64,000 bases of DNA from UBA11524 sp963617205 (lineage in GTDB: Bacteria; Bacillota; Clostridia; Christensenellales; Aristaeellaceae). Below, one piece after another: positions 17,192 to 26,580 of this stretch. How positions within the stretch are numbered: the first letter of the stretch is position 1; each line of letters begins with the position of its first letter. The notes under the pieces are model-generated. The model worked only from the letters and a program-made list of their open reading frames with translations. It had not been told where the DNA came from and did not search any database. A program made the position numbers and the translations under genes. The stretch covers positions 124,001 to 188,000 of the forward strand of contig CAVEOA010000001.1 of the NCBI GenBank assembly GCA_963617205.1, given 5' to 3'.

Positions 17192-17842
17192 GTGTTTGAG
17201 AAGCTGCTGAGAAAGGCAGAACGCCGACTCGGGCGCTATTGGGGCATACCGCAGCTGATGAAAATTCTCTGCATCGGCATGGGTGCTGTGTTTATTGCTG
17301 ATTATTTGCTGAAAGCTTACGGCATCAGTCTTTATTCCTATCTGATGTTCGACCGGAGTGCGATTCTAAGGGGACAGATTTGGCGATTGATTACGTTTGT
17401 CTTCCTGCCGACAAGCTCTTCACTCCTGTTTTTCCTCTTTTCGCTCATGTTCTATTGGTATCTGGGATCAATGCTGCAGAACACATGGGGCACGTTCCGG
17501 TTTACAATGTACTACCTTTGCGGCATGCTTGGCGTTATCATTTCCGGCTTTATTACCGGTTATGCAACGAACACGTATTTGAACCTGTCGCTTTTCCTCG
17601 GCTGCGCGGTGCTTTTCCCGGAAAACGAGGTCAACATCATTATCATTCCGGTCAAGATGAAGTGGCTGGCGCTTGTATATCTGTTGCCTGTCGCGGAGCA
17701 GCTGCTGACCAGCAATCTCTGGGGAATTGTCGCGCTTATCATGAGCTTGCTGAATGTCATCCTGTTTTTCTACGGCGACCTGCTGCAGCGCATCCGCGAC
17801 TTCAAACGCCGCCAGCAGTGGAAGAAAAACTGGCGCAGATAA
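17192..17842 (+). CDS. Rhomboid/derlin-like polytopic membrane protein, probably not a protease
   Basis: The 216-residue protein has about six membrane helices and a rhomboid-like layout, including QIWRLITFVFLP and a helix-loop region FRFTMYYLCGMLGVIISG. The serine-protease GxSG motif and the paired His are not evident: the expected position reads LFLGCAVLFPE. I therefore read it as a rhomboid pseudoprotease or derlin-like protein. GTG 17192 is favoured as start because AAAGGGG (17177-17183) is 8 bases upstream; ATG 17174 has no good ribosome site. plsY follows after 39 bases on the same strand. Confidence 0.65.
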   Translation: MFEKLLRKAERRLGRYWGIPQLMKILCIGMGAVFIADYLLKAYGISLYSYLMFDRSAILRGQIWRLITFVFLPTSSSLLFFLFSLMFYWYLGSMLQNTWGTFRFTMYYLCGMLGVIISGFITGYATNTYLNLSLFLGCAVLFPENEVNIIIIPVKMKWLALVYLLPVAEQLLTSNLWGIVALIMSLLNVILFFYGDLLQRIRDFKRRQQWKKNWRR

Positions 17843-17881
17843 AGCACGCCAACGGAATTGAAGAAAGGAGAGAAAAACACC

Positions 17882-18496
17882 ATGCTGCGGGAATTGTTTT
17901 ATCTGGTTTGGGGCTATTTGTCCGGCAGCGTTTTGTTTGCAGTTATCTTTTCGCAGCTTTTTCATAAGGATGTCACGGCGGATTCAAAGGACAAGAATCC
18001 AGGCTCGGCAAATGCATTCATGTACGGTGGATTCTGGTGCGGCGTGCTGACGCTTGCCGGCGATATCCTAAAGGGCTTCGTCCCGATTGCATGCTACTTC
18101 CATACGCTCCCGAACGGGCTGCCGACGCCGCTGACCCCCTTCATCCTCTGCGCGCCGGTCATCGGGCATGTGTTTCCTGTGACGCGCCATTTCCGCGGCG
18201 GCAAGGGAATAGCGACATCATTCGGCTGCCTGCTTGGTTTTGCGCAGATATGCTGGACGCCCGTGCTTGTGCTTGCGGTCATCTTCATCTTCTATTCGAC
18301 CGTCTTGCGGATTACTCCGAACCTCGCGCGGACAATTGCGACATATGTAACGCTGCCGCCGGGCTTGATCCTCATGCATATGCCTGCGTGGATCTGCTTC
18401 GGTGCGCTGTGCATGTCCTGCGTCGTGATTCTCCGGCTGCATCTGAGCAAGGAGGAAAGAGAAAAAACGGCGGTTCACCTGCTGTGGTGGACATAA
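17882..18496 (+). CDS. plsY: Glycerol-3-phosphate acyltransferase PlsY
   Basis: Integral membrane enzyme that acylates glycerol-3-phosphate using acyl-phosphate, the first step of phospholipid synthesis in most bacteria. The 204-residue length and about five helices fit. Conserved motifs are GYLSGSV near the start, KNPGSANAF (family S/G-N-PG-x-N-A), and GHVFPVTRHFRGGKGIATSFG, containing the acyl-phosphate-binding GGKG loop. ATG 17882 has AAAGGAG about 11 bases upstream. It is followed 13 bases later by a permease gene. Confidence 0.95.
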   Translation: MLRELFYLVWGYLSGSVLFAVIFSQLFHKDVTADSKDKNPGSANAFMYGGFWCGVLTLAGDILKGFVPIACYFHTLPNGLPTPLTPFILCAPVIGHVFPVTRHFRGGKGIATSFGCLLGFAQICWTPVLVLAVIFIFYSTVLRITPNLARTIATYVTLPPGLILMHMPAWICFGALCMSCVVILRLHLSKEEREKTAVHLLWWT

Positions 18497-18509
18497 GGGA
18501 GGCTGGATG

Positions 18510-19637
18510 ATGAAAATCGACAAGAAGACATGCATTACTGTCGGCGTGTCTGCATTCCTGCTCTTCCTTGCCATTCACTACTGGGATGGTCTGGTTGGCG
18601 CGGTGTCACTCTTTGTCGCAGCTGCAGGCACGTTTTTCACCGGTGCAGCCATTGCTTATGTGCTGAATATCCTTATGCGCTTCTATGAGAAACACATGAT
18701 GCCGCATTCTGCCAAGAAGGCAGTCATAAAAATGCGCCGTCCTGTCTGCTTGACGCTTGCGTTTCTGACGCTGCTGCTGGTGGTCATTGCGCTGATTCAG
18801 ATTATTTTGCCGCAGCTGTTCTCGTGCTTCCAGGTGCTGATTTCGACGATGCCGGGCGTCCTGCGTCAGCTCTACGATAAGCTGATGGAGAATCCGACCA
18901 TCGCTTCTCTGCTGACGGACTACAACATCGTGCTGCCGTCGACCGATTCGGAATGGCGCGAAATCCTTGAACGCGTTATCAACCTGCTGTTTAACGGCAC
19001 GCGCAATGTCGTCAACACGGCAGTGACATTCACGACCTCCATTCTGGGATCGATTCTGTCGACGCTGATGTCGCTGATTTTTGCGTTCCATATGCTCAGC
19101 AGCAAGGAAACGCTCAAGCATCAATTCACAAAACTGATGCACAAGGTGCTTGGCGATCAGCGGATGAACTTTGCGATGCACATCATTTCCACATTGGACG
19201 ACTGCTTCCACAGCTATATTGTTGGACAATGCACGGAGGCACTCATCCTTGGTATGCTCTGTGTGACGGGCATGCTGATTCTTCGGCTGGATTATGCGCT
19301 CATGCTTGGTACGCTAGTAGGCATGATGGCACTGATTCCGATTATCGGCCCATACATCGGTGCGGTGGTCGGATTTATCATGCTGTTTTCCGTATCGCCC
19401 TCGAAGAGCCTGATTTTCCTGATTTTTCTCTTCCTGCTCCAGCAGGTGGAGGGCAATCTCATCTATCCGCACACGGTCGGCAGCCGCCTGAAGCTGCCCG
19501 GCTTGTGGGTGTTGGCGGCAGTCATGATTGGCGGCGGCATGATGGGCATCGGCGGCATGATTGTGTTTGTTCCGCTGACGGCTGCACTGTACCGTTTGCT
19601 TGGTGAATGGCTGCGGCGTGAGCCGAAGAAAGCGTGA
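18510..19637 (+). CDS. AI-2E family transporter (UPF0118 permease)
   Basis: The 375-residue membrane protein has about eight helices arranged as in the AI-2E family: two near the N-terminus, an extended central region (about 120-190, ending IFAFHMLSS), and a C-terminal bundle with the family's GTLVGMMALIPIIGPYIGA and VEGNLIYPHTVGSRLKLP motifs. Members have been linked to AI-2 export or Na+/H+ antiport; the substrate here is unknown. GGGAGG at 18497-18502 is 7 bases before ATG 18510 and only 4 before ATG 18507, so 18510 is preferred. Confidence 0.92.
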   Translation: MKIDKKTCITVGVSAFLLFLAIHYWDGLVGAVSLFVAAAGTFFTGAAIAYVLNILMRFYEKHMMPHSAKKAVIKMRRPVCLTLAFLTLLLVVIALIQIILPQLFSCFQVLISTMPGVLRQLYDKLMENPTIASLLTDYNIVLPSTDSEWREILERVINLLFNGTRNVVNTAVTFTTSILGSILSTLMSLIFAFHMLSSKETLKHQFTKLMHKVLGDQRMNFAMHIISTLDDCFHSYIVGQCTEALILGMLCVTGMLILRLDYALMLGTLVGMMALIPIIGPYIGAVVGFIMLFSVSPSKSLIFLIFLFLLQQVEGNLIYPHTVGSRLKLPGLWVLAAVMIGGGMMGIGGMIVFVPLTAALYRLLGEWLRREPKKA

Positions 19638-19639
19638 CG

Positions 19640-19730
19640 AAGGCTGTGCTACATAAATCATGAATGATGATTGGCAAAATTTGCATGACTCATCATCTGA
19701 ATGATTTGTGTGGTGCAGCCTTGATTTTTT
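19640..19730 (+). terminator. Long hairpin terminator after the AI-2E family gene
   Basis: AAGGCTG...AAATCAT (19640-19661) pairs with ATGATTT...CAGCCTT (19701-19722) with no mismatch but several G-U pairs. A second 7-bp helix (ATGATGA/TCATCAT) follows after a small internal loop. TTTTTT is at 19725-19730. The G-U pairs favour structure in the plus-strand RNA only. The arms are longer than in an ordinary terminator. Confidence 0.8.
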
Positions 19731-19840
19731 CTTTGACTTGTGATAGGATTGTTCAACGTACCATTAGCCTATTTTTCTTAAGGACTTATTTCACAAGAAA
19801 TTCAGTGGCAGATAATGGATGACGGAGGGAGGCATGGCTG

Positions 19841-21082
19841 TTGCGCTATTCGCGGGAACAGGGGTGCTTAGCATGGCTGTCCCATGGGCTGATTAGCGGC
19901 AAGCATCTGGCATCGTTGCTGGCGCAATACGGCAGTGCTGAAGCTGTGTACGATGCGTTTATGCAGGATCATGGCACCTCCATCCGGGACATGATGTCGC
20001 CCTATAGCTTGTCGCTGCTTCGGGAGCATTCGTCGCGGGAACAGATGCACGACATGCTCGTCACCATGCAGAAGTGGAATATCGGCGTTATCTCGATGAA
20101 GGACGCAGACTATCCGGATGCACTGCGCAATATTGCCGTTCCGCCGCAGGTTCTCTTCTATCAGGGCAATCTGGCGGCAATGCAGGGAAAATGCATCACT
20201 GTCATAGGCTCAAGGAATGCAACCAACGAGGGAATCTCAGCCACGCACGCTGTCTGCCGCGAACTGAGCAACGCAGGCGTGTGCGTCGTCAGTGGATTGG
20301 CAGTCGGCATCGATACCGCTGCACACAAGGGTTGTCTGGACGGCACAAGTCCGACCATTGGCGTGGCATCCTGTGGACTGAATGTGCCGTATCCATCGGA
20401 CAGCGTGCCGCTGAAGGAACGGATTTTATCGCAGAATGGTCTGCTGTTAAGCGAGTATCCGCCGGATATGCGGTCGAGCAAGTATGTCTTCTCCGCACGA
20501 AACCGGATTCTTGCCGGTTTAAGCAGCGGCGTCGTCCTGATGGAAGCAATGATTCGCTCAGGCAGCATGCTGACGGTTCATCATGCGCTGGAGCAAGGGA
20601 AAGACGTGTTTGCTTACCCTGGCATTCCGGGCATAACACATTCGGAAGGGACGCATCAGCTGTTGCGCGAGGGCGCCGTCTTCTTCACGAGTGCACGGGA
20701 TATTTTAGAGGACATGGGCTGGACAGCTGATTTGCCCGAAAAGCCGCAGCACACAGAGCGGCTGCAGGCTAAGCCCAAATCTGAGCCGCCACCCAAGGCA
20801 CCTGCAAAGAAGCGCAGGAAGCCGGAAATACCTGAATCGATAGAAACGGCATTTGCCCCTGAGGAGGAACACCCCAAGCCGACCATATCCTTACCGCCCA
20901 TGAGTGACGAGCAGAAAGCAATCTATGAGGCACTGTCTGACTGCGAAATGTCGTTTGACCAGCTTGCAGCACGAACAAAATTGAACGCACCGCAGCTGAT
21001 GTCCTCGTTGACCATGCTGCAAATACTGGGCGTTATCAAGGCATTGCCGGGAAAGAGCTACTGCCTTGCCGAAACAAACTGA
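19841..21082 (+). CDS. dprA: DNA-processing protein DprA
   Basis: Loads RecA on incoming single-stranded DNA during natural transformation and is also common in non-competent species. The 413-residue protein has an N-terminal helical region, then the Rossmann-like DprA core (about 105-300): ITVIGSRNA, VVSGLAVGIDTAAHKG, GLNVPYPSD, SEYPPD, FSARNRILAGLS, EAMIRSGSMLT. A Pro/Lys-rich linker and a C-terminal winged-helix domain (about 345-410) complete it. The start is TTG 19841 with GGAGGGAGG about 8 bases upstream; an ATG at 19834 is out of frame. topA follows, the usual Bacillota order. Confidence 0.94.
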   Translation: MRYSREQGCLAWLSHGLISGKHLASLLAQYGSAEAVYDAFMQDHGTSIRDMMSPYSLSLLREHSSREQMHDMLVTMQKWNIGVISMKDADYPDALRNIAVPPQVLFYQGNLAAMQGKCITVIGSRNATNEGISATHAVCRELSNAGVCVVSGLAVGIDTAAHKGCLDGTSPTIGVASCGLNVPYPSDSVPLKERILSQNGLLLSEYPPDMRSSKYVFSARNRILAGLSSGVVLMEAMIRSGSMLTVHHALEQGKDVFAYPGIPGITHSEGTHQLLREGAVFFTSARDILEDMGWTADLPEKPQHTERLQAKPKSEPPPKAPAKKRRKPEIPESIETAFAPEEEHPKPTISLPPMSDEQKAIYEALSDCEMSFDQLAARTKLNAPQLMSSLTMLQILGVIKALPGKSYCLAETN

Positions 21083-21159
21083 CCCTTGAAATTTACAGCA
21101 TGTCGCGTAAAAAACGCAATGCAAGCATGATTATTACATCACATCGGAGGCTATAACAA

Positions 21160-23286
21160 ATGACCGCAAGCAAGCAGAAACTTATCATCGTCGAATCGCC
21201 TGCGAAGGCCAGAACCATCAGCAAATTCCTCGGCAAGGGCTATAAGGTCGAAGCATCGCAGGGACATGTGTGCGATTTGCCGAAAAGTCAGATCGGCGTT
21301 GATGTTGACAATGACTTTGCGCTCAAATACATCACCATTCGCGGACGCGGCGAAATCCTGAACAAGATCCGCAAGGAAGCACGAAATGCATCCGAAATTT
21401 ACCTCGCGACAGACCCTGACCGCGAAGGAGAAGCAATTTCATGGCACCTGAGCCATGTACTGAACATGGATGAAACGAAGCCGTGCCGCATTGAGTTCCA
21501 TGAGGTCACGAAAAAGGCGATTCAGAATGCGCTGAAATCGGCGCGGCAGATTGATATGGGACGTGTGAACGCCCAGCAGGCACGGCGCGTACTTGACCGT
21601 CTTGTCGGCTATAAAATCAGTCCGCTGCTTTGGGCGAAAATCAAGAAGGGTCTTTCCGCCGGACGTGTTCAGTCGGTTGCCACGCGCATGGTTGTCAAGC
21701 GCGAGGAAGAAATCGAGGCGTTTATTCCAGAGGAATACTGGGATATCTCCGCAAAATTCAATACTTTCCAGGCGCACGGCCGCAAGCTGCAGTTCAACAC
21801 CCGTTTGTACTCCTTAGATGGTCAGAAGGTAGCCATTGCCAATGCGGACGATGCCGAAAAGGCAGCCGAGTGCATCCGGCAGGCACATTTTGCCGTCAAC
21901 AGCATCAAGAAGGGTGAAAAGCGTAAGATGCCTGCTGCACCGTTCACAACGTCATCCCTGCAGCAGGAAGCCAGCCGGAAGCTGGGCTTTACGACAGCGA
22001 AAACGATGCAGGTCGTGCAGCAGCTGTATGAAGGCATCGATTTGGACGGTGAGGGCGCGCAGGGTATCGTTACCTACATCCGTACGGACAGCGTGCGTGT
22101 GAGCGATGAAGCGCTCTCTGCATTGCGTGCCTATATTCCGGAGCGCTTTGGTGCGGAATATCTGCCGGAAAAGGCGATTGAGTACAAGGGTCGCAAGAAC
22201 GCGCAGGATGCCCACGAGGCAATCCGCCCAACGGACATTCATCGCACACCTGACAGCATCAAGGCATCGCTGAGCAAGGAGCAGTACAACCTGTATCGGC
22301 TGATCTATAACCGCTTTCTGGCCAGTCAGATGATGCCGGCGCTGTATGAAACGATGACCATGGAAATCGCCGGTTCAGGCGTTGTCATGCGCTTCTACGG
22401 CGAGCACAAGTCGTTTGCAGGCTTCACATCCGTATACGAGGAAAGCACGGATGATGCCGTGGCATCGGCTGAAACGACGCTGCCGCAGCTTGTGGAAGGG
22501 GATGCGGTTACGCTGGCGGATGTCAGCAGCGAACAGCATTTCACCCAGCCGCCGTCCCGTTATACCGAAGCTTCACTTGTGCGCATGATGGAGGAAAAAG
22601 GCATCGGTCGTCCGTCCACCTATGCGCCGACCATCACGACCATCATCGCCCGCGGATATGTCAGCCGCGAGAAGAAGCGCCTTTATCCGACTGAGCTCGG
22701 GCGCATGGTAACGAGCATGATGGAGACGTACTTCAAGGACATTGTCGACATGGAATTTACCGCTGAGCTAGAGGACAAGCTGGATAAGGTGGAGGAAGGC
22801 GAAACCGACTGGAAGCAGATTCTCCGCGAATTTTATCCGCCGTTTGAGAAGACGCTCGAAATTGCCGAGCAGCAGATTGAAAAGGTGGAGGTCAAGGACG
22901 AGCCGAGCGATGTGTCCTGCGACAAATGTGGGGCAATGATGGTTTATAAGATGGGGCGCTTCGGTAAGTTCCTGGCATGCCCGAATTTTCCGGAATGCCG
23001 CAACACGAAGCCGATTGTCAACTACATCGAAGCGCCATGCCCGAAGTGCGGTGCGCGGCTGATGGAAAAGACGAGCCGCAAGAACCGCAAGTTCTATGGC
23101 TGTGAGCAATACCCTGCGTGCGATTTCGTTTCGTGGGAGAAGCCGGTAACGGAGAAGTGCCCTGTCTGCGGCAGCTACATGGTCGAAAAGCGTGGCCGCA
23201 AGGGCGAGGTTTGGTACCTGTGTGCCAACGAAACGTGCCATCATCGCATCGAGGTGCAGTCAAGCGAGGAGGATGCCGATGAGTAA
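21160..23286 (+). CDS. topA: DNA topoisomerase I
   Basis: Type IA topoisomerase relaxing negative supercoils. The 708-residue protein has the TOPRIM domain (about 8-120; IVESPAKARTI, LATDPDREGEAI), the catalytic Tyr306 in TYIRTDSVRVS, the RPTDIHRTP region and MEEKGIGRPSTYAPT. The C-terminus carries three zinc-finger repeats of the C-x2-C type (CDKCGAMM, CPKCGARL, CPVCGSYM). GGAGG precedes the ATG by about 9 bases. Its last codons overlap the trmFO start, so the two are coupled. Confidence 0.97.
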   Translation: MTASKQKLIIVESPAKARTISKFLGKGYKVEASQGHVCDLPKSQIGVDVDNDFALKYITIRGRGEILNKIRKEARNASEIYLATDPDREGEAISWHLSHVLNMDETKPCRIEFHEVTKKAIQNALKSARQIDMGRVNAQQARRVLDRLVGYKISPLLWAKIKKGLSAGRVQSVATRMVVKREEEIEAFIPEEYWDISAKFNTFQAHGRKLQFNTRLYSLDGQKVAIANADDAEKAAECIRQAHFAVNSIKKGEKRKMPAAPFTTSSLQQEASRKLGFTTAKTMQVVQQLYEGIDLDGEGAQGIVTYIRTDSVRVSDEALSALRAYIPERFGAEYLPEKAIEYKGRKNAQDAHEAIRPTDIHRTPDSIKASLSKEQYNLYRLIYNRFLASQMMPALYETMTMEIAGSGVVMRFYGEHKSFAGFTSVYEESTDDAVASAETTLPQLVEGDAVTLADVSSEQHFTQPPSRYTEASLVRMMEEKGIGRPSTYAPTITTIIARGYVSREKKRLYPTELGRMVTSMMETYFKDIVDMEFTAELEDKLDKVEEGETDWKQILREFYPPFEKTLEIAEQQIEKVEVKDEPSDVSCDKCGAMMVYKMGRFGKFLACPNFPECRNTKPIVNYIEAPCPKCGARLMEKTSRKNRKFYGCEQYPACDFVSWEKPVTEKCPVCGSYMVEKRGRKGEVWYLCANETCHHRIEVQSSEEDADE

Positions 23287-24631
23287 TCCGCATGCGACCG
23301 TTGTTGGCGCAGGATTGGCAGGATGCGAAGCGGCATGGCAGTTGGCACAGCAGGGGATTCATGTCACGCTGATTGAGATGAAGCCGGAGAAAATGTCGCC
23401 GGCACATCATAGTCCGCTGTTTGCCGAGCTGGTCTGTTCAAATTCACTGCGGAGCGACCGACTGACGAATGCAGTCGGGCTGCTCAAGGAGGAAATGCGC
23501 CTCCTGCATTCGCTGGTGATGGAAGCAGCTGATTTCGCGCGTGTTCCGGCAGGCGGTGCGCTGGCAGTCGACCGTGATTCCTTCTCAGGCTACATCACGA
23601 GGAAACTGCACGAGCATCCGCTGATTGAGGTCATCAGCAGGGAAGTCGCGGAAATCCCGGAAACGCCTGTTATCATTGCAACCGGACCGCTGACGAGCGA
23701 TGCGCTGAGCAGCGAGATTGCGAAGCTGCCTGGTCTGGAGACGTTGAATTTCTATGATGCTGCTGCGCCGATTGTGACGCTTGAATCACTCGACATGGAA
23801 CGTATTTTTCGGCAGTCACGCTACGACCGCGGCGATGATTATCTGAACTGCCCGATGAACGAAGAGGAGTACAACGCGTTTGTGGATGCGCTCCTGACAG
23901 CGGAAACAGCGGAGGTTCACGGCTTCGAGGAGAACATGGTTTTTGAAGGCTGCATGCCTGTGGAATCCATGGCACGCCGCGGCAGGATGGTGTTGGCGTT
24001 CGGACCAATGAAGCCGGTGGGGCTACATGATCCGCATACCGGCAAGGAGGCATACGCAGTCGTGCAGCTTCGGCAGGATAACGCCGAGGGCACGCTGTTC
24101 AATCTCGTTGGCTTCCAGACACGATTGAAGTTTGGCGAGCAGAAGCGTGTGTTCGGGATGATTCCCGGGTTGGAACATGCGGAATTTGCTCGTTATGGCG
24201 TCATGCACCGCAACACCTTCCTCCATTCGCCCGGTTTCCTGAATGCGCACTTCGAGATGATTTCTCGTCCGCAGTGTTATTTTGCCGGACAGATGACAGG
24301 CGTGGAAGGCTACGTGGAAAGCGCGGCAAGCGGTTTGCTGTGCGGTCTGAGCCTTGGACATGACCTGAATGGGCAGGGGCCTGTCGAATTCCCCGGTATT
24401 ACCGCGATGGGTGCAATGGGACGGTACGTGTCCACGCCGAATCACGACTTCCAGCCCATGAATTGCACCTTCGGATTGCTGGATGGACTGACTGTCGATA
24501 AGCAGCACAAGAAAATCCGCAACAAGCAGGAAAGGTATACCGTCATTTCACAGCGAGCTCTCGATTTTATGAAGGCTTGGTGCGAAAATATGGCAGCAGA
24601 GGCTGAAAATCAGCCGGGAGGAGATCAATGA
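23279..24631 (+). CDS. trmFO: Methylenetetrahydrofolate-tRNA (uracil-5-)-methyltransferase
   Basis: FAD- and folate-dependent enzyme making m5U54 in the T-loop of tRNAs, characteristic of Bacillota and some other phyla. The 450-residue protein starts with the FAD fingerprint VVGAGLAGCEAAWQLA, then ELVCSNSLRSD and the family motifs CPMNEEEY and FEGCMPVE, which contains a catalytic Cys. The C-terminal FAD region includes YFAGQMTGVEGYVESAA. ATG 23279 overlaps the end of topA by 8 bases and has GAGGAGG 6 bases upstream. It overlaps hslV by ATGA. Confidence 0.97.
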   Translation: MSNPHATVVGAGLAGCEAAWQLAQQGIHVTLIEMKPEKMSPAHHSPLFAELVCSNSLRSDRLTNAVGLLKEEMRLLHSLVMEAADFARVPAGGALAVDRDSFSGYITRKLHEHPLIEVISREVAEIPETPVIIATGPLTSDALSSEIAKLPGLETLNFYDAAAPIVTLESLDMERIFRQSRYDRGDDYLNCPMNEEEYNAFVDALLTAETAEVHGFEENMVFEGCMPVESMARRGRMVLAFGPMKPVGLHDPHTGKEAYAVVQLRQDNAEGTLFNLVGFQTRLKFGEQKRVFGMIPGLEHAEFARYGVMHRNTFLHSPGFLNAHFEMISRPQCYFAGQMTGVEGYVESAASGLLCGLSLGHDLNGQGPVEFPGITAMGAMGRYVSTPNHDFQPMNCTFGLLDGLTVDKQHKKIRNKQERYTVISQRALDFMKAWCENMAAEAENQPGGDQ

Positions 24632-25167
24632 GCATCGAATTGAAGGGCACAACGATTTGTGCCGTAAAAAAGAATGGTCAGACCGCCATTGCAGGCGATG
24701 GTCAGGTGACGATGGGGCAGAGTGTGATTTTCAAGTCCCATGCGCATAAGGTTCGCCGGCTGTATGGCGGACAGGTCGTCATCGGCTTTGCAGGGACGGT
24801 GGCGGATGCCTTCACGCTCTGCGACAAGTTCGAGGAGAAGTTGACGCAGTGCGGCGGCAATCTTGAACGTGCCGCAGTCGCGCTGGCGCAGCTCTGGCGC
24901 GGTGATTCCGGTATGCGTCAGCTTGAAACGCAGATGATCGTCGCGGATCATGACACGCTGCTTGTGCTCAGCGGCACGGGAGAGGTGATTGATCCTGACG
25001 AGGGCGTTGTTGCAATCGGCTCCGGCGGCAATTATGCGCTGGCAGCGGCACGGGCACTCGTGCAGAACACGGATTTGTCCGCACATGAGATCGCCGAAAA
25101 AGCGCTGCACATTGCCGCGAGCATTTGCGTGTTCACGAATGATAATGTCATTGTCGAGGACGTCTAA
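24628..25167 (+). CDS. hslV: ATP-dependent protease subunit HslV (ClpQ)
   Basis: Proteasome-like peptidase of the HslVU complex (179 residues). The mature protein should begin at Thr8 of KGTTICAVKKNG, leaving a seven-residue leader. Family motifs are IAGDGQVTMGQ, GFAGTVADAFTL and AIGSGGNYALAAARAL. Some Bacillota (CodW in Bacillus subtilis) use an N-terminal Ser; here Thr-Thr is retained, so either could be exposed depending on processing. The start codon overlaps the trmFO stop (ATGA). hslU follows after 21 bases. Confidence 0.96.
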   Translation: MSIELKGTTICAVKKNGQTAIAGDGQVTMGQSVIFKSHAHKVRRLYGGQVVIGFAGTVADAFTLCDKFEEKLTQCGGNLERAAVALAQLWRGDSGMRQLETQMIVADHDTLLVLSGTGEVIDPDEGVVAIGSGGNYALAAARALVQNTDLSAHEIAEKALHIAASICVFTNDNVIVEDV

Positions 25168-25188
25168 CCGAAAGGCAGGAGAAACAAA

Positions 25189-26556
25189 ATGGCTGAATTA
25201 ACACCGAGACAGATTGTTCAGGAGTTAAATCGTTATATTATCGGTCAGGATGAAGCAAAGCGTGCAGTTGCCATTGCGCTGCGCAACCGCTACCGCCGTG
25301 CCATGGTGGACGAAGCAATGCGCGACGAAATCAACCCGAAGAACATCCTGATGATTGGTCCGACAGGAGTCGGCAAGACGGAAATTGCCCGCAGGCTGGC
25401 GAAGCTCGTCAGCGCGCCGTTTGTGAAGGTCGAAGCGACGAAATTCACGGAGGTCGGCTACGTCGGCCGCGATGTCGAAAGCATCGTCCGCGACCTCGTG
25501 GAAAATTCTATCCGCATGGTGAAGGAGGAGCATATCAGCCGCGTTGCACCGCGGGCACGCGTTATCGCGGAGGATCGCCTTGTGACGCTGCTTGTTAATC
25601 CGCCGAAAAAGCAGGCAAATACGTTCTCGCTGGATTATCTGCTTGGGCGCACGAAGTCGCCCGAAGCCCCAGCAACGGATAATGCCGAGCTGGCGGATGA
25701 GCGCGAACGGATGCGTCAGCGCCTGATGGCTGGCGAAATGGAGGAGCAGGAGCTTGAAATCGAGGTCGAAGAAGCAACACCCTCGATCGAAGTCGGCGGC
25801 AATTCCATCAGCCTTGGCGACATGATGGGTAACATGATGCCCCAAAAGACGAAAATCCGCCGCGTGAAGGTCAGGGAAGCCCGCAAAATCCTTGAGCAGG
25901 AGGAGGCGGATAAGCTAATTGATCAGGACGCGGTGCAGGAGGAAGCGATTCGCCGCGCAGAACAGGACGGCATCGTGTTTATCGATGAAATCGACAAGAT
26001 TGCGGGTCGCCGAGGCGGTTCAGGTCCGGATGTCAGCCGCGAAGGCGTGCAGCGCGACATTCTTCCGATTGTCGAGGGCAGCACGGTCAACACGAAATAC
26101 GGTCCTGTCAAGACGGATTATATGCTCTTTATTGCGGCAGGTGCATTCCATGTCGCAAAGGTCAGCGATCTGATTCCGGAGCTGCAGGGGCGTTTTCCGG
26201 TGCATGTCCAGCTCAAGAGTCTGACACGCACGGACTTCCAGCGCATCCTGACGCAGCCGGATAATGCACTGACGCTGCAGTACAAGGCATTGCTGGCGGT
26301 GGACAAAGTGTTGCTGACGTTCGATGAAAGTGCCATCGAGGCGATTGCGGATGCGGCGTACACGGCGAATGAAACGGCAGAAGATATCGGCGCACGCCGG
26401 CTGCATGCTGTGTTTGAGCAGGTGCTAGAGGATATTTCCTTCAATGCAGGCGATCAAGACATGCCGCAGGTTGAACTGACAATCACGGGCGATTACGTCA
26501 GAGAGCACCTTTCCGGCGAAAATAAACCTGCTGATTTAAAAAAGTACATCCTATAA
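25189..26556 (+). CDS. hslU: ATP-dependent protease ATPase subunit HslU (ClpY)
   Basis: AAA+ unfoldase that feeds HslV. The 455-residue protein has PRQIVQELNRYIIGQDEAK, Walker A IGPTGVGKTEIAR, the EVGYVGRDVESIVRDL pore region, an acidic intermediate domain (about 130-245), Walker B IVFIDEIDKIA, and the C-terminal GARRLHAVFEQVLEDISF helix. The C-terminus ends DLKKYIL, the type of tail that docks into HslV. It ends 24 bases before proC. Confidence 0.97.
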   Translation: MAELTPRQIVQELNRYIIGQDEAKRAVAIALRNRYRRAMVDEAMRDEINPKNILMIGPTGVGKTEIARRLAKLVSAPFVKVEATKFTEVGYVGRDVESIVRDLVENSIRMVKEEHISRVAPRARVIAEDRLVTLLVNPPKKQANTFSLDYLLGRTKSPEAPATDNAELADERERMRQRLMAGEMEEQELEIEVEEATPSIEVGGNSISLGDMMGNMMPQKTKIRRVKVREARKILEQEEADKLIDQDAVQEEAIRRAEQDGIVFIDEIDKIAGRRGGSGPDVSREGVQRDILPIVEGSTVNTKYGPVKTDYMLFIAAGAFHVAKVSDLIPELQGRFPVHVQLKSLTRTDFQRILTQPDNALTLQYKALLAVDKVLLTFDESAIEAIADAAYTANETAEDIGARRLHAVFEQVLEDISFNAGDQDMPQVELTITGDYVREHLSGENKPADLKKYIL

Positions 26557-26580
26557 TGACAGGGAAGGAGGCTGCGAGAC

